The notes beneath the pieces are model-generated. The model was not told where the DNA came from and did no database searches. It was given only the letters and a program-made list of their open reading frames with translations. Source: Chrysaora quinquecirrha (lineage: Eukaryota; Cnidaria; Scyphozoa; Semaeostomeae; Pelagiidae). From it: 64,000 nt of DNA. The stretch lies in contig JACTAT010000016.1 of assembly GCA_014526335.1 (NCBI GenBank), positions 3,841,722 through 3,905,721 on the forward strand. The letters are read 5' to 3'. The stretch's first letter is position 1; every line of letters begins with the position of its first letter. Below, piece by piece: positions 1 through 13,100 of the stretch. The translations under genes were made by a program, and so were the position numbers.

Positions 1-344
1 GACTTGCAAACAAGGACAAGGGCAAAATATCAAAATATCGAAAACATAGAAATTACATTATCAACGTTACTACGAAACGAAACGCTCCCAATATTGTCTT
101 AGATAACTTGATAAATTTTATATTGAATTTTCTTTATAAGGAATGGTTAGTTGCCTAGAGGACCATCAGTCATAAAATTTACATTGTTATCTACAGTAAT
201 GGCCAAATAAAAGCAAAGCATCATGAAAACAGTACATACAGTCAAGGGTTCTTTGTCATGCTCTTCATCGTTAAGGCAATAAAAATCGTAATCATCAGCA
301 ATAAAAATCGTAATCATTATCATTATCATCATACTGTAATCACA

Positions 345-371
345 ATCATTATCATTATAATCATTATCATT

Positions 372-442
<71 letters not shown>

Positions 443-545
443 GAACATCATCATCCTCATTATCAGTATCACGATCGTCATCATAATCATGATCACAATC
501 ATTAATCAATCATTATCACACTCATTGAATAAGAATCACAATCAT
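345..545. repeat. ATC microsatellite
   Basis: Trinucleotide ATC tract, nearly pure in its middle and degenerate at both ends. It reads as poly-Asp or poly-Ile in some frames, which is not evidence of coding. It is one of five large ATC/GAT tracts in the window. Confidence 0.95.
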
Positions 546-814
546 CATCACTACCACTGCAAGAAATGAATTTTTGCTTCCCTTATGGATGCAGAGATTG
601 TTTTGCCAATCTCGACGACTTTGAAAACCCTACATGCTTTCCTCACACATATGGTAGGATGGCAAACCAAACCCAACATTGTCCAATGACGTCACAGACG
701 AAAGAAAAACATGAAATTCATTTAGCATGTGGAAAAGTAAATGTTATATAACAGCTTGTTCTGCTGTTCAGCCAAACAATTAATTCAATGCAGATAGAGT
801 TATATGGATCTTTA

Positions 815-892
815 GGCCCTGGCCAAAGGATCAAACATTGTTGGTCAAACATTTGACATTGCCTTGTCAAGCAAAATGTTTCACCGTTTCCG
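815..892 (+). mobile_element. Truncated Harbinger-like MITE end
   Basis: Left end of the dispersed family that begins GGCCCTGGCCAAA and continues with AAACATTTGA-type motifs. It is preceded by TTA. The copy stops where a TA-flanked element begins, and no matching right end is visible beyond that element, so it is a fragment. Confidence 0.7.
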
Positions 893-894
893 TA

Positions 895-1294
895 CACGTT
901 TTTTTTATAAGAAACCGGTTTATAAGAAACCTAGAACTAGACACCCAAAATTTTAAGAAACTTTTAGAACTAGGAGGAAGAAGCTAAGAAACTGTAGAAA
1001 TTTTTGTGTCCGTTTTCCAACATACTGATTCACATTTGTGGAGGTAGTAATTAGTTCTCAAGCATTTCCATGCGATTTCTCGCACCAGCGTGGCTAATTT
1101 CGTGCAATTTCTTGCATCTGTAAGCAATAATGTAAAGCGTGTATCCCATAGAAGGCTTTTTTGTTGTTTTTACTGCAATTTATTTCAATTAATTAAGAAA
1201 CTGTTAAGAAACTTTTAGAACTAAAATTGGGCCAAAAATTAAGAAACTTTTAGAACTAGGCCCTCGAGCTAGGTTTCTTATAAAAAAATTTGTG
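895..1294. mobile_element. TA-flanked TIR element, TAAGAAAC subfamily
   Basis: Non-autonomous element of about 400 bp bounded by TA on both sides. Ends read CACGTTTTTTTTATAAG and, inverted, CTTATAAAAAAATTTGTG. The interior repeats the word TAAGAAAC in direct orientation at least seven times, often followed by TTTTAGAACTAG, and shows the reverse word only at the right end. There is no ORF. TA duplication and CAC termini suggest mobilisation by a Tc1/mariner-type enzyme, which is inference. Confidence 0.8.
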
Positions 1295-1638
1295 TATCAA
1301 ATCTCAAAGGAACCAAGGGGCAATGGGGGCTGCTGTTTAACCCTTGGAATCTCCTACACCCTTGCTGGTAGAAATAATCAATAATTTATTTTACATACTT
1401 AAAGTTTTCTAGCTTTCCAGCAATCCAGAATCTTACTGACTTGGAAAATTCATGATGAACTGAACCGAACTGAACTGAACATGAAGAAGACTTATAACAG
1501 CTATTAGACTATTAGAAACATTTAAACTGAATAGTTGATGGTGATGGAGAAACTTATGATTAACCATTACAAATAAACTTTACCCTTAAGGTTTAATGTA
1601 TACTTTTGGCAGAAATATTTAGAGCTGCAGCTGATATA

Positions 1639-2045
1639 CACGCTTTTTTTTTTATAAGGAACCTACCTCAAGGCCTAGTTCTTGAAGTTCCTTATTTTTG
1701 GACCTCTTTTGAGGCAATTGTAGTTCAAAAAGTTCCTTAATAGTTCCTTAATTTTAACTGCACATACAGTGGTCTTAACAATAAAAGAGAGACACTTGCA
1801 TGTGAGCAAAGCCCGAGAATACTCAAGGAAACATTTGATATATGCTTAACCTACAATTTATGCTGTTTTCGACTGCAAATGAATGGAACCGGCTTTCTAA
1901 CTCTTGATTATTTGCAGTGATAAAACTATTTAACAATAAAAAGTTCTTTAGTTATTTTCTCTCTAGTAGTATAAGTTCTTTAAATTTTCGGGCCTTCTAC
2001 ATGTAGGTTCCTTATAAAGTGGTTCCTTATAAAAAAAAAAGCGTG
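1639..2045. mobile_element. TA-flanked TIR element, GTTCCTTA subfamily
   Basis: Same termini as the previous element (CACGCTTTTTTTTT and AAAAAAAAAAGCGTG, TA outside), but the repeated inner word is GTTCCTTA / TAAGGAAC. Its interior matches the element at 21994-22374 read on the other strand. Confidence 0.85.
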
Positions 2046-2124
2046 TATAAAGGGGGAATGATGGAAACTGTCAAACCAAAACAAAAAGCAACGAAAAGAA
2101 AATAACAATCATATTACCGAAGTC

Positions 2125-2270
2125 ACCAGCAAAGTAATAATTATAGCTGTCTTGAAACGTGAATGTCTCAGGCACGTGTGAATCAAGATACTCCGAGGCA
2201 ACATCTCGAAACAAATCACTAGATTTAACCAAGTACATGTGGCTGGTAGGCGATCGTAAGAACTTCCATC
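2125..2270 (-). CDS. Possible single exon, product not recognised
   Basis: On the minus strand one frame reads FLRSPTSHMYLVKSSD and continues to YNYYFAGDFG, about 48 residues of balanced, protein-like composition. It ends at a plausible GTAATA donor. The upstream acceptor (GGAAG) has only a moderate pyrimidine tract, and a stop lies two codons before it; an internal Met could instead start it. I do not recognise the family and found no partner exon, so it could be chance. It lies beyond the CLASP TOG exons but does not look like CLASP linker sequence. Confidence 0.3.
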
Positions 2271-3459
2271 AAAAACACAATTCAGGAGCACTGAAAAACT
2301 CTATGATCTTTACAACTCTAAAATACAGGATTTTATTGAAGGCAGATCACAAAATTCCAGGCTGTCATGAGCACACAGTTCTGCAAAATTTCCCAAATGA
2401 GATTAATTCGCTGATCCGATCACGTCTTTGGTATTTTTCATTCGCGCTCAATTCCTCTGGACTTCCCAAATTATTCTCGCGATCGTGATAAATATAGATC
2501 AAGATTGTAACTTTCCCAGGCCTGACAGGACGATCGTTCTAAAAACATTTCATTGGAACGAATGAAAACAGCGTGAATTTACAATAATACTACATCACAA
2601 TGCAAAAGTCGTTGTACAAAACCAAAACAAAGAGTTTTTCGATGCAGTTCCCATGACAAGTATTGATCCAGCGAAATTAAATCAATGAAATAATTGATAG
2701 AATTGTATGAGCTAAAAAATCACCATGATACCAGGAATCTACTTTGAAGTGATAAAAAATTTACTCCACCACAATGCACTCGCCCCTTAAAAAGTGCTCA
2801 AGATCACCACTCCTCCAAAACACAAGAACTAAATTTTAAATTCAAATTTGCGGCTTTATTTTGACCTATCTTTTCTCCACAAAACCAATCAAAATGCGTA
2901 GCAGAAAATTTCAAATTAAAACGCTTTTGAGATCCAGGCGCCAGTTTTCGATTAAAAAGTCAACTTCGGCCTAAAAATCTACAGATTTCTTTGAAAAATG
3001 CAGGTCAACGAATGATTACAATTGTCAATATATTCTGTAATCCAGCATTAACAGGACAAAAATAAGGGATTAATGTTTATGCTGGTAACAATCAAAAGAA
3101 TTTTTATATTTTGTCATGATTGTACAGTTTTATTCCCACTCATCAAACACGATTAGCATCCAGGGACCCAGCAAATACCGGCTTTTTTGACTTTCCAGGT
3201 TTAAAATACCAAAATCAAAAACTTTTGACAAATTTGGAAGTGTCTGGTTGCGCTTTGCCATTTTTAATGTAAAAAAGTCGCAAAATGGAAGTTCTCTAAA
3301 CACTAAACCGAGGTCAAGAGCTATGTTTAATTAAAGTTTGGAGAGTTGCATTGAGAATAAAGTAAATAATGATTGAATGATTCAAGGAGAAATGTAATAT
3401 TTTCATGTGAGCGAAATAATTTTATTGTCACGCGAGAAACTAATTTGCATGAAATGAAT

Positions 3460-4420
3460 CATTCGCAATCATAGTAACCAATGGTAATCATTATGATACT
3501 GTACTCGATACAATCGTGATCACCATTAACGACGCTACATTAATCACTGTGATCACGATTCGTTATTTTATAATCATTACGATGATTACGATCACCATCA
3601 TCAAGAAATATGACTATCATGAAAATCGTGATCAGATTGTGATTCATAAACTATCACAACCATCATAATGATCATAATAATAGGGTACTGATAATTGACG
3701 AACATCATGTATGACAATCATAATGACAACGACGATGAAAGATTATAATGATCTGATCATAATGACCACCTAATCATTAAAAGAATGAAGAATCATACTG
3801 GTCGTCGTAATCATCACCATTCATCATCACGACTGATCATCATGAACATCATCATGGTGATCATAATCATGATCAAGAAGATGATTATCATTATGCTGAT
3901 TATGATTGTGACCACCATCATGATCATCTTCCCTAGCACTACATCATCATCATCATCATCATCATGATCATCATCGTCATCATCATCATAATTATCATCA
4001 TCATCATCATCACAATCATCATAATCATCAATATCATTATCATCATCTCATCACCATCATTACCTTTATCACCACCACCACCTCAACAGCATCAACCACC
4101 ACCATCATCATGATCATGACATCTTCCTCATCATTTTCATGATAATGATCATAATCTTCATCGTAATCACTATCACCATCATCATCTCCATTAAAATTAT
4201 CATCATATTTTCATCATCGTTATCATCTTTTCATCATCATTATCATCTTTTCATCATCATTATCATATTTTCACCATAATCATCATCACAATCACCATCA
4301 CCATCACCATCATGAGTAAATTTTGTTATGATGATGATGATGATGATCTGCATCTTCATCAACACAATCATTATAATCACTATCGTAATAATATTGATCA
4401 TGATCATGATCACCCAGGGG
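3460..4420. repeat. Long degenerate ATC/ATG tract
   Basis: Almost 1 kb of interrupted ATC/GAT repeat with many ATGATCAT-type palindromes. It changes from a mixed GATCA-rich left part to purer TCATCATC on the right. Short ORFs on both strands are repeat artefacts. Confidence 0.95.
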
Positions 4421-5214
4421 GATTTTCTTGAAGACAACGAGATTTCGAAGGAATACCACCCGATCATAACATCGTTTTACATATTGACATGTCATCTTAC
4501 TCATCTACAGTCTACTTTCTTTGCCATCATCATCGACCAACGATCACCGTCAACTCACTTTTGCAATCGCTAGCTATAGGTTTTGTCATTTTCAAATAGT
4601 TCAGAATTCTTAGAATGCGAGCCGGAATTCGGAAAAATTCTTGAAGAGCAAGAAGCAAGTAATTCCAGGCATCTCAAAAACAACATAAACTTTTCTAAGA
4701 ATAAATAGACTACCAGCACAGCAACATTAAAATGAATAAAAATTTCGTCACCTGATTTCTCTAATGAAGTAATAACAATTTCTCACAAGCTTTTTAGTCC
4801 TTTCCTTTTTGATTTTAAACACCGTTCCTTATCCAAAAGATGTTAACTCATGAATTATTAAACAATGGAATTAAACCCTTCTGAAATGAGGTAATAATTC
4901 TGGCTGGCCTAAATCAAATCCAGGCCTAAATCATTCGAACTCTTCTTGCGTTGCGAACGTCAAAACAACTTTACTGACTTGACGAAATAAAACTCAACAT
5001 TTTAAAACTCGCAGTCATATAATACAGTCTGATCTTAAATTAAATACCTGCGATTTCCAAAGGCAGAAAATCTATTTTACAATGTGGATTTCAGCATCGT
5101 TTGAAATTCAAATTAATTAATTACGATGACAAGGTTAGGACATCTGCCGAAAACTATTGTTGATTTGTTATGTCATTAATTATTGACAGGGATTGGCCGT
5201 GGTCCTGTTAGATC

Positions 5215-5394
5215 ATGAGTTGTAAAACTTGTTCGGAATCAGCGGCAGATACGCCGAAAAAACCTAGCATTAATGCAACAAATTCCTTCGATTTCAAAAA
5301 GTTGCCGAAAAACCAAAAAAATCTAGTTTCACATTCAAGTTTATTACCTATCCCAACGGCATCGACACCCGCATCGGCACCGTACGAAGCATAG
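5215..5394 (+). CDS. Short 59-codon ORF, uncertain
   Basis: An ATG-started frame (MSCKTCSESAAD...) ends in a Ser/Pro/Ala-rich stretch and a TAG. An in-frame stop lies two codons before the ATG. The composition resembles coding sequence more than the surrounding intergenic DNA, and a CAG acceptor-like site lies about 30 bp upstream. No family is recognised and no flanking exon was found. Confidence 0.2.
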   Translation: MSCKTCSESAADTPKKPSINATNSFDFKKLPKNQKNLVSHSSLLPIPTASTPASAPYEA

Positions 5395-5526
5395 CAACAT
5401 CGAAAACTTGTATGCCCCCGTGAGGTAATTTTCACTCTGGAGAAATCTTACTGAACTGGTGTCTCTCTACGTTTCATATTTTACTTAATTATTTTCAGGA
5501 CTTAAAAAAAAATTGACCTAAATTTT

Positions 5527-5815
5527 AGCCCCTGGCAAAACGATCAGACATTGTTCGTTAAACATTTGAGATTTGTTTGTCAAGCAAAATGTTTATTGTC
5601 AAGCAAAATGTTTACCGCTTGGCTATAAGACGAAACATTCCTTTTCAAACATCAAAATGTTTTGATGTTTTCTAGAAAAATAGCGTAACAAATGTTTATT
5701 AACTGAGTTTGTCAATCATTGTATTGTGGCGTCGCCATCGCCAAACGTTGAAACATTGATTCACAAGCAAATTTCAAATGTTTGACAACCCGTGTTTGAT
5801 CTTTTGGCCTTGACC
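5527..5815 (+). mobile_element. Harbinger-like MITE copy
   Basis: Degenerate copy starting TTAGCCCCTGGCAAAACG and ending in the inverted form TTTGATCTTTTGGCC. It holds the family's inner AAATGTTTGA and CAAGCAAAATGTTT motifs. Confidence 0.7.
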
Positions 5816-6480
5816 CTCAGCCCTGCGTTTCTCGTACATATACAGTAGGTTGTTCTAACATATGATGCGTCTACCAAAAAAGTTGTTCTAATATATGATG
5901 CATCTACCAAAAAACCAACTTTTCATCCGATGTCAATTTCATAAAGATCAACAATCGAAAACTTCTCTTTTCAAAACGTGTCAATTTCATGCAAAAGTAA
6001 ATTTCATCAAGAGTTCCTGGCTTCAATTTCAAGAAATATTGAAATTGATCAAAAAACTAAACTCAAATCTTATCAAAATTTTTTTAGTTCACAATGCTCT
6101 AAACTAAATCAAGTTACCAATGCCCATGATCAATAAAAGTGAAGAAAAAACCATAAAATCACTGAATAGTACAAGGACCCCTGCAAGCTATCCAATAGAT
6201 TGCAGGTGCTCTAGGATTGCAAACATCTTTCGCAAAAAACAACCACAGCCCTAACGTAAACAAACTCAATATTGAATGTAGATGAATAGAAGTAGTACAC
6301 CAAATATTAAATGGTTTCATTACATCAATAGCAAACCAATGCAGGGAAAAACAAACGATGGCTTCCTCGACGATTCCTTTGAACGCAAGGAGAGGGAACA
6401 GAAAACCCAAATCAAGGGAAGCCTCTAAGGTATGAGACATGATTTTTTTGTCGTTATTCTCTGTCAAGTCAAACGAACTA

Positions 6481-6867
6481 CACTTTTTTTAATAAGCAGC
6501 CGCTAAATAAGCAACTAGGGCTGAACTGACCTTAACATTAAGCAACTTGAGGGCTCAATTGAACTACTGTAAGCAACTAAGACGTCAAACAGCTAAGCTT
6601 ATTCTCTTTCTTGTGTTAGGAAATTGTTCTTCGTTCTTATGTTTTGCATGTTGTTGAAGTTCGTTAGCTAACGTTTTTTCACTTACTGTCTCCCAAAAGT
6701 CATGTTGTAGCCCTAACAGATGACGATGTTGACCCGCGAAGTCAGGGGTGGTTAGTAGGTACAAAAATGTTAAGCAACGTTTAAGCAACTTTGAGGGCTG
6801 AAATGTCTAAAATTTTAAGCAACTTTGAGGGCTGGACGAAAGTCAAGTTGCTTATTAGAAATAAGTG
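6481..6867. mobile_element. TA-flanked TIR element, TAAGCAAC subfamily
   Basis: TA outside; ends CACTTTTTTTAATAAG and CTTATTAGAAATAAGTG. The inner word is TAAGCAAC, repeated near both ends and often followed by TTTGAGGGCTG. No coding capacity. Confidence 0.8.
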
Positions 6868-7195
6868 TACACGGTGTTTACATAAGAACATCTGTCAATT
6901 TTCTTCGCCTGCGTATTTTCTTTTTTAATCTGATGTATCACCAATTTATTCTCCTCTACCCTTCTCAAAAACATGCTAAAAGGGCGGCGTTTCAAGGCAA
7001 AGTTTTCACAATGGCAGACTGTGTTTGCATTTATCCCGAGTAGTTTTAAAAATTGCAGAAAATTTGACCCCAATCTTAGGCTGATGTTACTTATAAAGAA
7101 AAAACGTTCAAAGCTTCTTGGGGTAAACTGAACAACTCGGGAAAAAGCAGCAAATTTTTACATATAAATTTGCAAAACAGTTTTCAGCTACTTAC

Positions 7196-10100
7196 ATTTT
7201 GGGTCCACCACCATGGTTCCTGAACTCAGGCACTCATCGAACTTCGCGAAAATCGTAGCCAATCTATAAAAATACAGAGTATGTTAATTAATGGGAAAAG
7301 ACACTTCTTCAAAGAAAAATAGGTAGGTATGAAGCGCTAAGTTTGATCAAGGGAACATCCTTAAGGAGGGGCTCTCCCAATAGGCAAGCTAATCGAGGAG
7401 GGAACACCCTCTGATCTAGAATTACCTCGAAAGAAGCAAACTGCTTTTAATAACCTCGAGTAAGGCCCTGGCCAAACGATCAAACATTGTTGGTCCAACA
7501 TTTGAGATTTGCTTGTCAAGCAAAATATTTGACCGTTTGGCCAAGTCCAAAAACATTGCCCTTCCAACATTTTTTGTTTGCGTCAAGCAAAAAATGTTTT
7601 TGAACTTTTTTTAAAACATCACGAAACTAATTTTAATGCTATTGCTTGTCAAGTAATGTTTGATCGTTTGGCCGCATTTTCAACATTGTTTGTCAAACAT
7701 TTCTTTTGTTATTGTCAAATTTCAACAACTTGCAACATTTCGGCACTTAGCAACATTTCTTAGGAGCAAGGAGTTCGTGCTTGCGCATTACCAATAACTA
7801 CGTTGTTCCAAAATGTTGGGCAGCAATGTTTTTTGACGTGGCTAAACGGTCAAACATTTGTTGTAAAGCAAATTTAAAATGCTGGACCAACAATGTTTGA
7901 TCGTTTGGCCAGAGCCTAAAATACTGATGCAGAGATGATGAAGTCAATAAGAAATAGTCATGGAAGCAACTTGGTGATCTTCTATTAACAGGTTCAGCTA
8001 ATCATAAGCCACTATAACTATGAGCAAACAGAACCGATTTTCGTTGTCTTAATAAACGAAAAATCAAACTGAAGCTCTGAAATGTAAAAGGATGGAATTG
8101 AAAAGCAACAACATCCTGATTTAACAAAAATATGGCCTACCTTGCAGCTGGGATGCCCCTTCGATTCAAATCGGTCCTAACTTTCTCACCAACATGTCTA
8201 TAAACAACTACTACAGTATTCATTGCTGTTTCCCTGACCTGAAATCAAAGAAAGATTTCAAAATCACAAAAACATTTTGAGGAACAAAAGCGATCTTTCA
8301 CTGGCAAGTTCTAATCGGGAAATTAAAGAAAATCTAAGATTTACATTACATCTTTAACAGATGATCAGGTTTGCTTCTAAAAGTGTGTGTTTTGGTATTG
8401 TAGAAAGTTTTGGCAGCAATTTGCCAAAATAACTACATGGGAAGGGTAACTTCAAGGGTTTGGTTGCAAGCAGCCCTCGACTCAGCATCCCTCACAAAGA
8501 ATGACGAGGAAAAACCCAAACTACGAATCTCGCTTCTGTTTCCGATGGCAACAAGGCGGACCACATATCAACCTCTCGTAAAAGAGACAGGATTATCATC
8601 ACATCCACTTTGCCATCGAAAAGGTGGTTGAAGGTGAAGTTGAAATGGTGTTTTAGCGCCAGTCACTAGGATCTTAGTATCTCAGTAGTAGGTCAACTAA
8701 TCATGACTTCGACTCTGGCTGTGACGCTACCGTGTCTGGGCTCGAACCTTAACCACACTTCGCTTCTGACAGCACGAGTAAGCTGGATTAAACCATCACG
8801 CCACAGCACCTTGACAAAATCGACCAAAACCCCAAAAATTATGTTATGTGGCCTTAAGTAAGCCCTTAATTTGACTTTTAATCTAAAAATAATCCTATCT
8901 GATGGATTACCTGGCACTAACTTAATTTCTACAAAACTAGACACTGATTTAATTTCATTAAAGGTTGAAGGTACAGAAAATGAAGGCTGCTACTTACTTG
9001 ACTTGTTGGGTCACACAGTAATTTGCATACTGCAGGCATTTGTTTGTTTATTTGTAAACTTGATGCTCCAAAACTGCAATACAAATTGCCAAAATTAAGC
9101 AAGTAGTATCCTTGAGTTTTTCTTTAGTTTATAGTTTTAACTTAAATGAAGAACGTTTTTTGTGGCTATAATGAGAATGAAAAGTCAAACACATCCCTAA
9201 TTCCTTGTAAGTTTTCCAAAAACATCTTCCTTTATCCCAGAATTTCACACACAAACATTTTTATGGCCTAAATTTTTTCTAGAATTATCCCATATCTTTC
9301 TTTTTTAAGGGAAACATAATGTACTGTACTCCGAACATAGGAGCGTAAAATTAACTTTAATTTGAGATTACTTGTCTACATCAAATCAAATCAAATGAAA
9401 GGGAATAAGTTTAGGCATTTGAACAAGGAGTGAATCTTGAAAAGGGAAAAGAGGGAAAAGAGGAGAAAGAGAGATAACATAAAACAAAAAAGCTTCAAGA
9501 AAAGACATCTTGATTGTTCTTTTTCTTGCACGCATTTTTTTGCAAGGAACCTTTGGTCTGTGTTGAGACTGGAGTTCCTTAATTTTTCAAAAAATAAGGC
9601 TGAAGTTCCTTATACTGTTCCTTCCAATATTTATTTTTTTACAGCAAAGTCATACAAAGTTGTTTCGTTGAGTCTTTTCTGGGAAGAACAATGGGAAATA
9701 TATTGTTATTCTGTTATTTGTTTGTACAAACTGTCTTGTTCTTCAAAAGAGCGATTCTTAGTTTTCACGCGAGCCTGGATAGTTCCTTAAAATTCCTTAA
9801 TTTTTTTTAGGAATTTTCAGCCTCAAGCTCCTTATAAAGGTGTTCCTTACATAAAAAAACGTGTATGGAAATATTTTATAGAACTCTTTCGAGTTTCTTC
9901 CCAGTTTCTTCAGCAAACTGTTCTATTCATAATCACATTTCTTCTCGATCTCTATGAAGCTTTTCTCTTATCTTTTATCCCTCTCATTTGGTAACACATT
10001 TATTAGGTAGATAACAAAATACATAAAATTAACATTAAGTATCACATACGTTTCTATGGTTTTCATCAAGCATATCATCAATTCTTCCCTGACTCGCCAG

Positions 10101-13100
10101 TTTTTGTGGTTGAATTTTGCAGTGAGCAAATCAAACACGGCCTGCAAAACAATAGTGAAAACGTTTTAATGCTCTGTAGGTACCCTGTTGAACTGAAATT
10201 AAGATATATTGCTACAGCTACTATCTTAGATTGATACACGCAGTTTCAAAATTATGACAAAGAAGAAAGTTTTGATTCTCTGAAAAGTTTTACAATACTC
10301 TGGAATAATGACAATGTCGTTTTAGAATATAGTGATATGTCTTCAGTGAGTTGTACAAAACTTCAAAATTGCAATAAACAGCGGAATCAGTTTCTGGCAT
10401 AATTAAAAGCTTTTTCGTCGGACACTCCTCAGAGTATGAATGTCAGAAACAGACTGAAACAATGATATAAGGCGAAATTTATACCAAGATGCGGCTAGAA
10501 ATGCACCAATCAGAAAGAGAAGCTGAATTGGCATTGTATTTTAAACACAAACAGCCAGCCGCATCTGGGTATAAATTCCGTCTTAGTTTATTGTTTCGAT
10601 CTGTTTCTGATGTTCATAGTCTGAGGAGTGTCAGACGAAAAAAAGCTTTAAGTATGCCGAAAATGATTCCACTGTTTATTGCAATTTTATATAGTGAAAA
10701 TATGTTAGCCTATGGCAATGCAGCAAGTATAACAAAGATAAGAGTTTGGAGAAATCAATCAATCAGTCATAACAATCAATCAATCAATTAATCTTTACAA
10801 ACCTGTGGAGATGATACTGGCTCCATTAGCTTCATCAAGACATTGTGAGCTTGTGTGCGAACCTGACAAGAACAGAAAAGTTCAATGTCAGAACTTTACA
10901 TATTCAAATCTAACATATGTACAATGGCCTTTTCAAATTTACGCAGAGGCATTTATTAGATGGTGGGGTTTGGTATAGACATAACCCTCATCAATACTCT
11001 AAACCATTGTTGCAAAATAAATCTTGAATATAGATCTGTTTTAAATACACATTTTGATATTCTTCTTTTATTTGGGCAAATAAATGACATTTTTTCTGGT
11101 TTTATACAGAAGACAAATGCACAATACCTGTAGTTTTGAGTCCCCAAGTCTATCAGCAACAACTGGTGTAACTAGAAAATTAAAAGCAAATTGACAATTA
11201 AAACACTGAAAATCAGGCTTTGAATCACGTTTATATGGTGAAATGTTCAGCTGTCTCAAAAAGTGCAATTGCAACAAGCCAGCCCTAAGGGTGCCAGAAG
11301 CAAGGGGGCCACATGCGGTGGCTGTAGTGTCCAAGGGTAGCTGCCCCATTGCTCTCATCAGAATTGCTGATTCTTCTTCTTTGCTCTCAATAAATTGCTG
11401 CTTCACCTTGCACCTCTTACTAAAGAGCAGGTGCTGGCACAACCATACTCCTCTTACGTAAGCATTTAGATTATTGCAGAATATTGCATCTCCAAGATTA
11501 CAGAAGGTATAATCAAAGACCATGGGCTGTGAAAAAATAAACCTTGCGGGGGAGTGTAATTTAATGCACAATTGACAACATCAAGACAAGCATGAACATT
11601 TGTGGGTGTGGGTGTGCTCCAGGAAGGGTAGCATCAAAACAAGGGTCAAGGTCTAGATTTGTCAACCTGCTCTGGCACTTAATACCTTCACCTTCACCAT
11701 AAAGCAATAATGACATTTTGAAATTAAGGGTGATTGGTAGTGACATTGTTATGCATGGCAGAAACCACCTTCGGAATAACCATTAATTTATTTCGTGATA
11801 AAATAACTCAATTTCATGATTCCCTTGACAGGTACCTGATTTTATACAAGAAAACAAAGCCATTATCAATTCAATGCTTTGAATAAATGTCTAGTATATT
11901 TATAGCATTTTTGATTCACAAGTTTGATCATATGGTTTATTTCATTAACAGGTATCTAGTGGTTAATTCAAGAAATGGATTTCAAACTCTGAAAAAAGGT
12001 AAACAGACTAAAATGTTAGGCATTATAGTATGCTAATTATCAACAAAATGCTCTGTTGTTTGCATCTCTATTTGAAATTATAGCCACAAAACATCACATG
12101 TTATAAATAAACTGTTTAATATTTTACAAGTCTGAGGCTTGAACCTTTTATGGTATTTCAAACCAAGTGATTCAAAGAGCCCCAGAAACCCCTGATTACC
12201 CCCCCAAAGATTTTCAACAGTGATTGATCACAAAAGCTATTTAAAATATCTTTGATTTGGAAAATACTTCAGTTTTGCAAAGAAAAGCATTCTCAAACAT
12301 ACTTAGAAACTTTTTTCATCTGACACTCCTCAGAGTATTAACATCAGAAACAATGGACTAAGATGGGATATAAACCCAGGACCTAAATGCACCAATCATA
12401 AAAATGAAGCTGGACTGGCATTTTGCTTTAAGCACCAATCAGCTATTGGACTACTTGGGGAGGGAAGGCGAATAGAATTAAGTGGGGAAATGAACTCTTT
12501 CTGTCTACATAAAACGGACATTTTGTGTTTTATATGGAGAGATTTAAAAAATGCTTAATGATTTAGTGAAACATTCCTGTTTTTTCTCGTTTTTTTCTTA
12601 CAAACATTATAAGGGTGTGGGTATCAGAATAAACAGCCTCATCTACATTTTGACAGTTCCGCTGAAAATAAGGACCTTTATCAAGTCAAATAACTCTGGT
12701 TTGATCTTGTGTAAGCTTACTACAGTATGTTATGCAATAACTGTTTTTCATTCAAACACTCAGAATACACCACTGAGAAAACCTAAACACATTATCAGGA
12801 AAGTTAAAGTTTAAAATATCTCACCAGAGGAAAGAAATCCTTTGAAACTTGAACCAAGCCTCTCAGCCAGGATTCCCAGTATTTCCAAGCCATATTGTGA
12901 GATCTAGTCAAAGATAAAACAAAAGATTTAAATGATATTATCCAAGACAATTCACCTCACACTGATAAGAATAATTATTGTTTTGATTGTTATTGAAAGA
13001 AACTCTGTTTTCAGACTGCTCAGTTAAGGTAAAGTCCATCAAAACAAACCTATGTGAGAACATTCTTGTGGGAAATCCATAGGCTTAAGATCAGCTGATT

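Noticed and set aside
147..569. Poly-Asp and poly-Ile open frames
   Set aside because: They are readings of the ATC microsatellite; the same kind of frame appears over every such tract.
6159..6467. A 102-codon hydrophobic minus-strand frame next to a TIR element
   Set aside because: No recognised family, no splice context, and no neighbouring evidence of expression.
10489..10791. A 100-codon plus-strand frame
   Set aside because: Mostly inside the palindromic MITE at 10345-10705.
11068..11571. A 167-codon minus-strand frame
   Set aside because: It runs across a CLASP exon only because the intron happens to stay open. Upstream residues have no CLASP similarity, and a good acceptor lies at 11172-11173.
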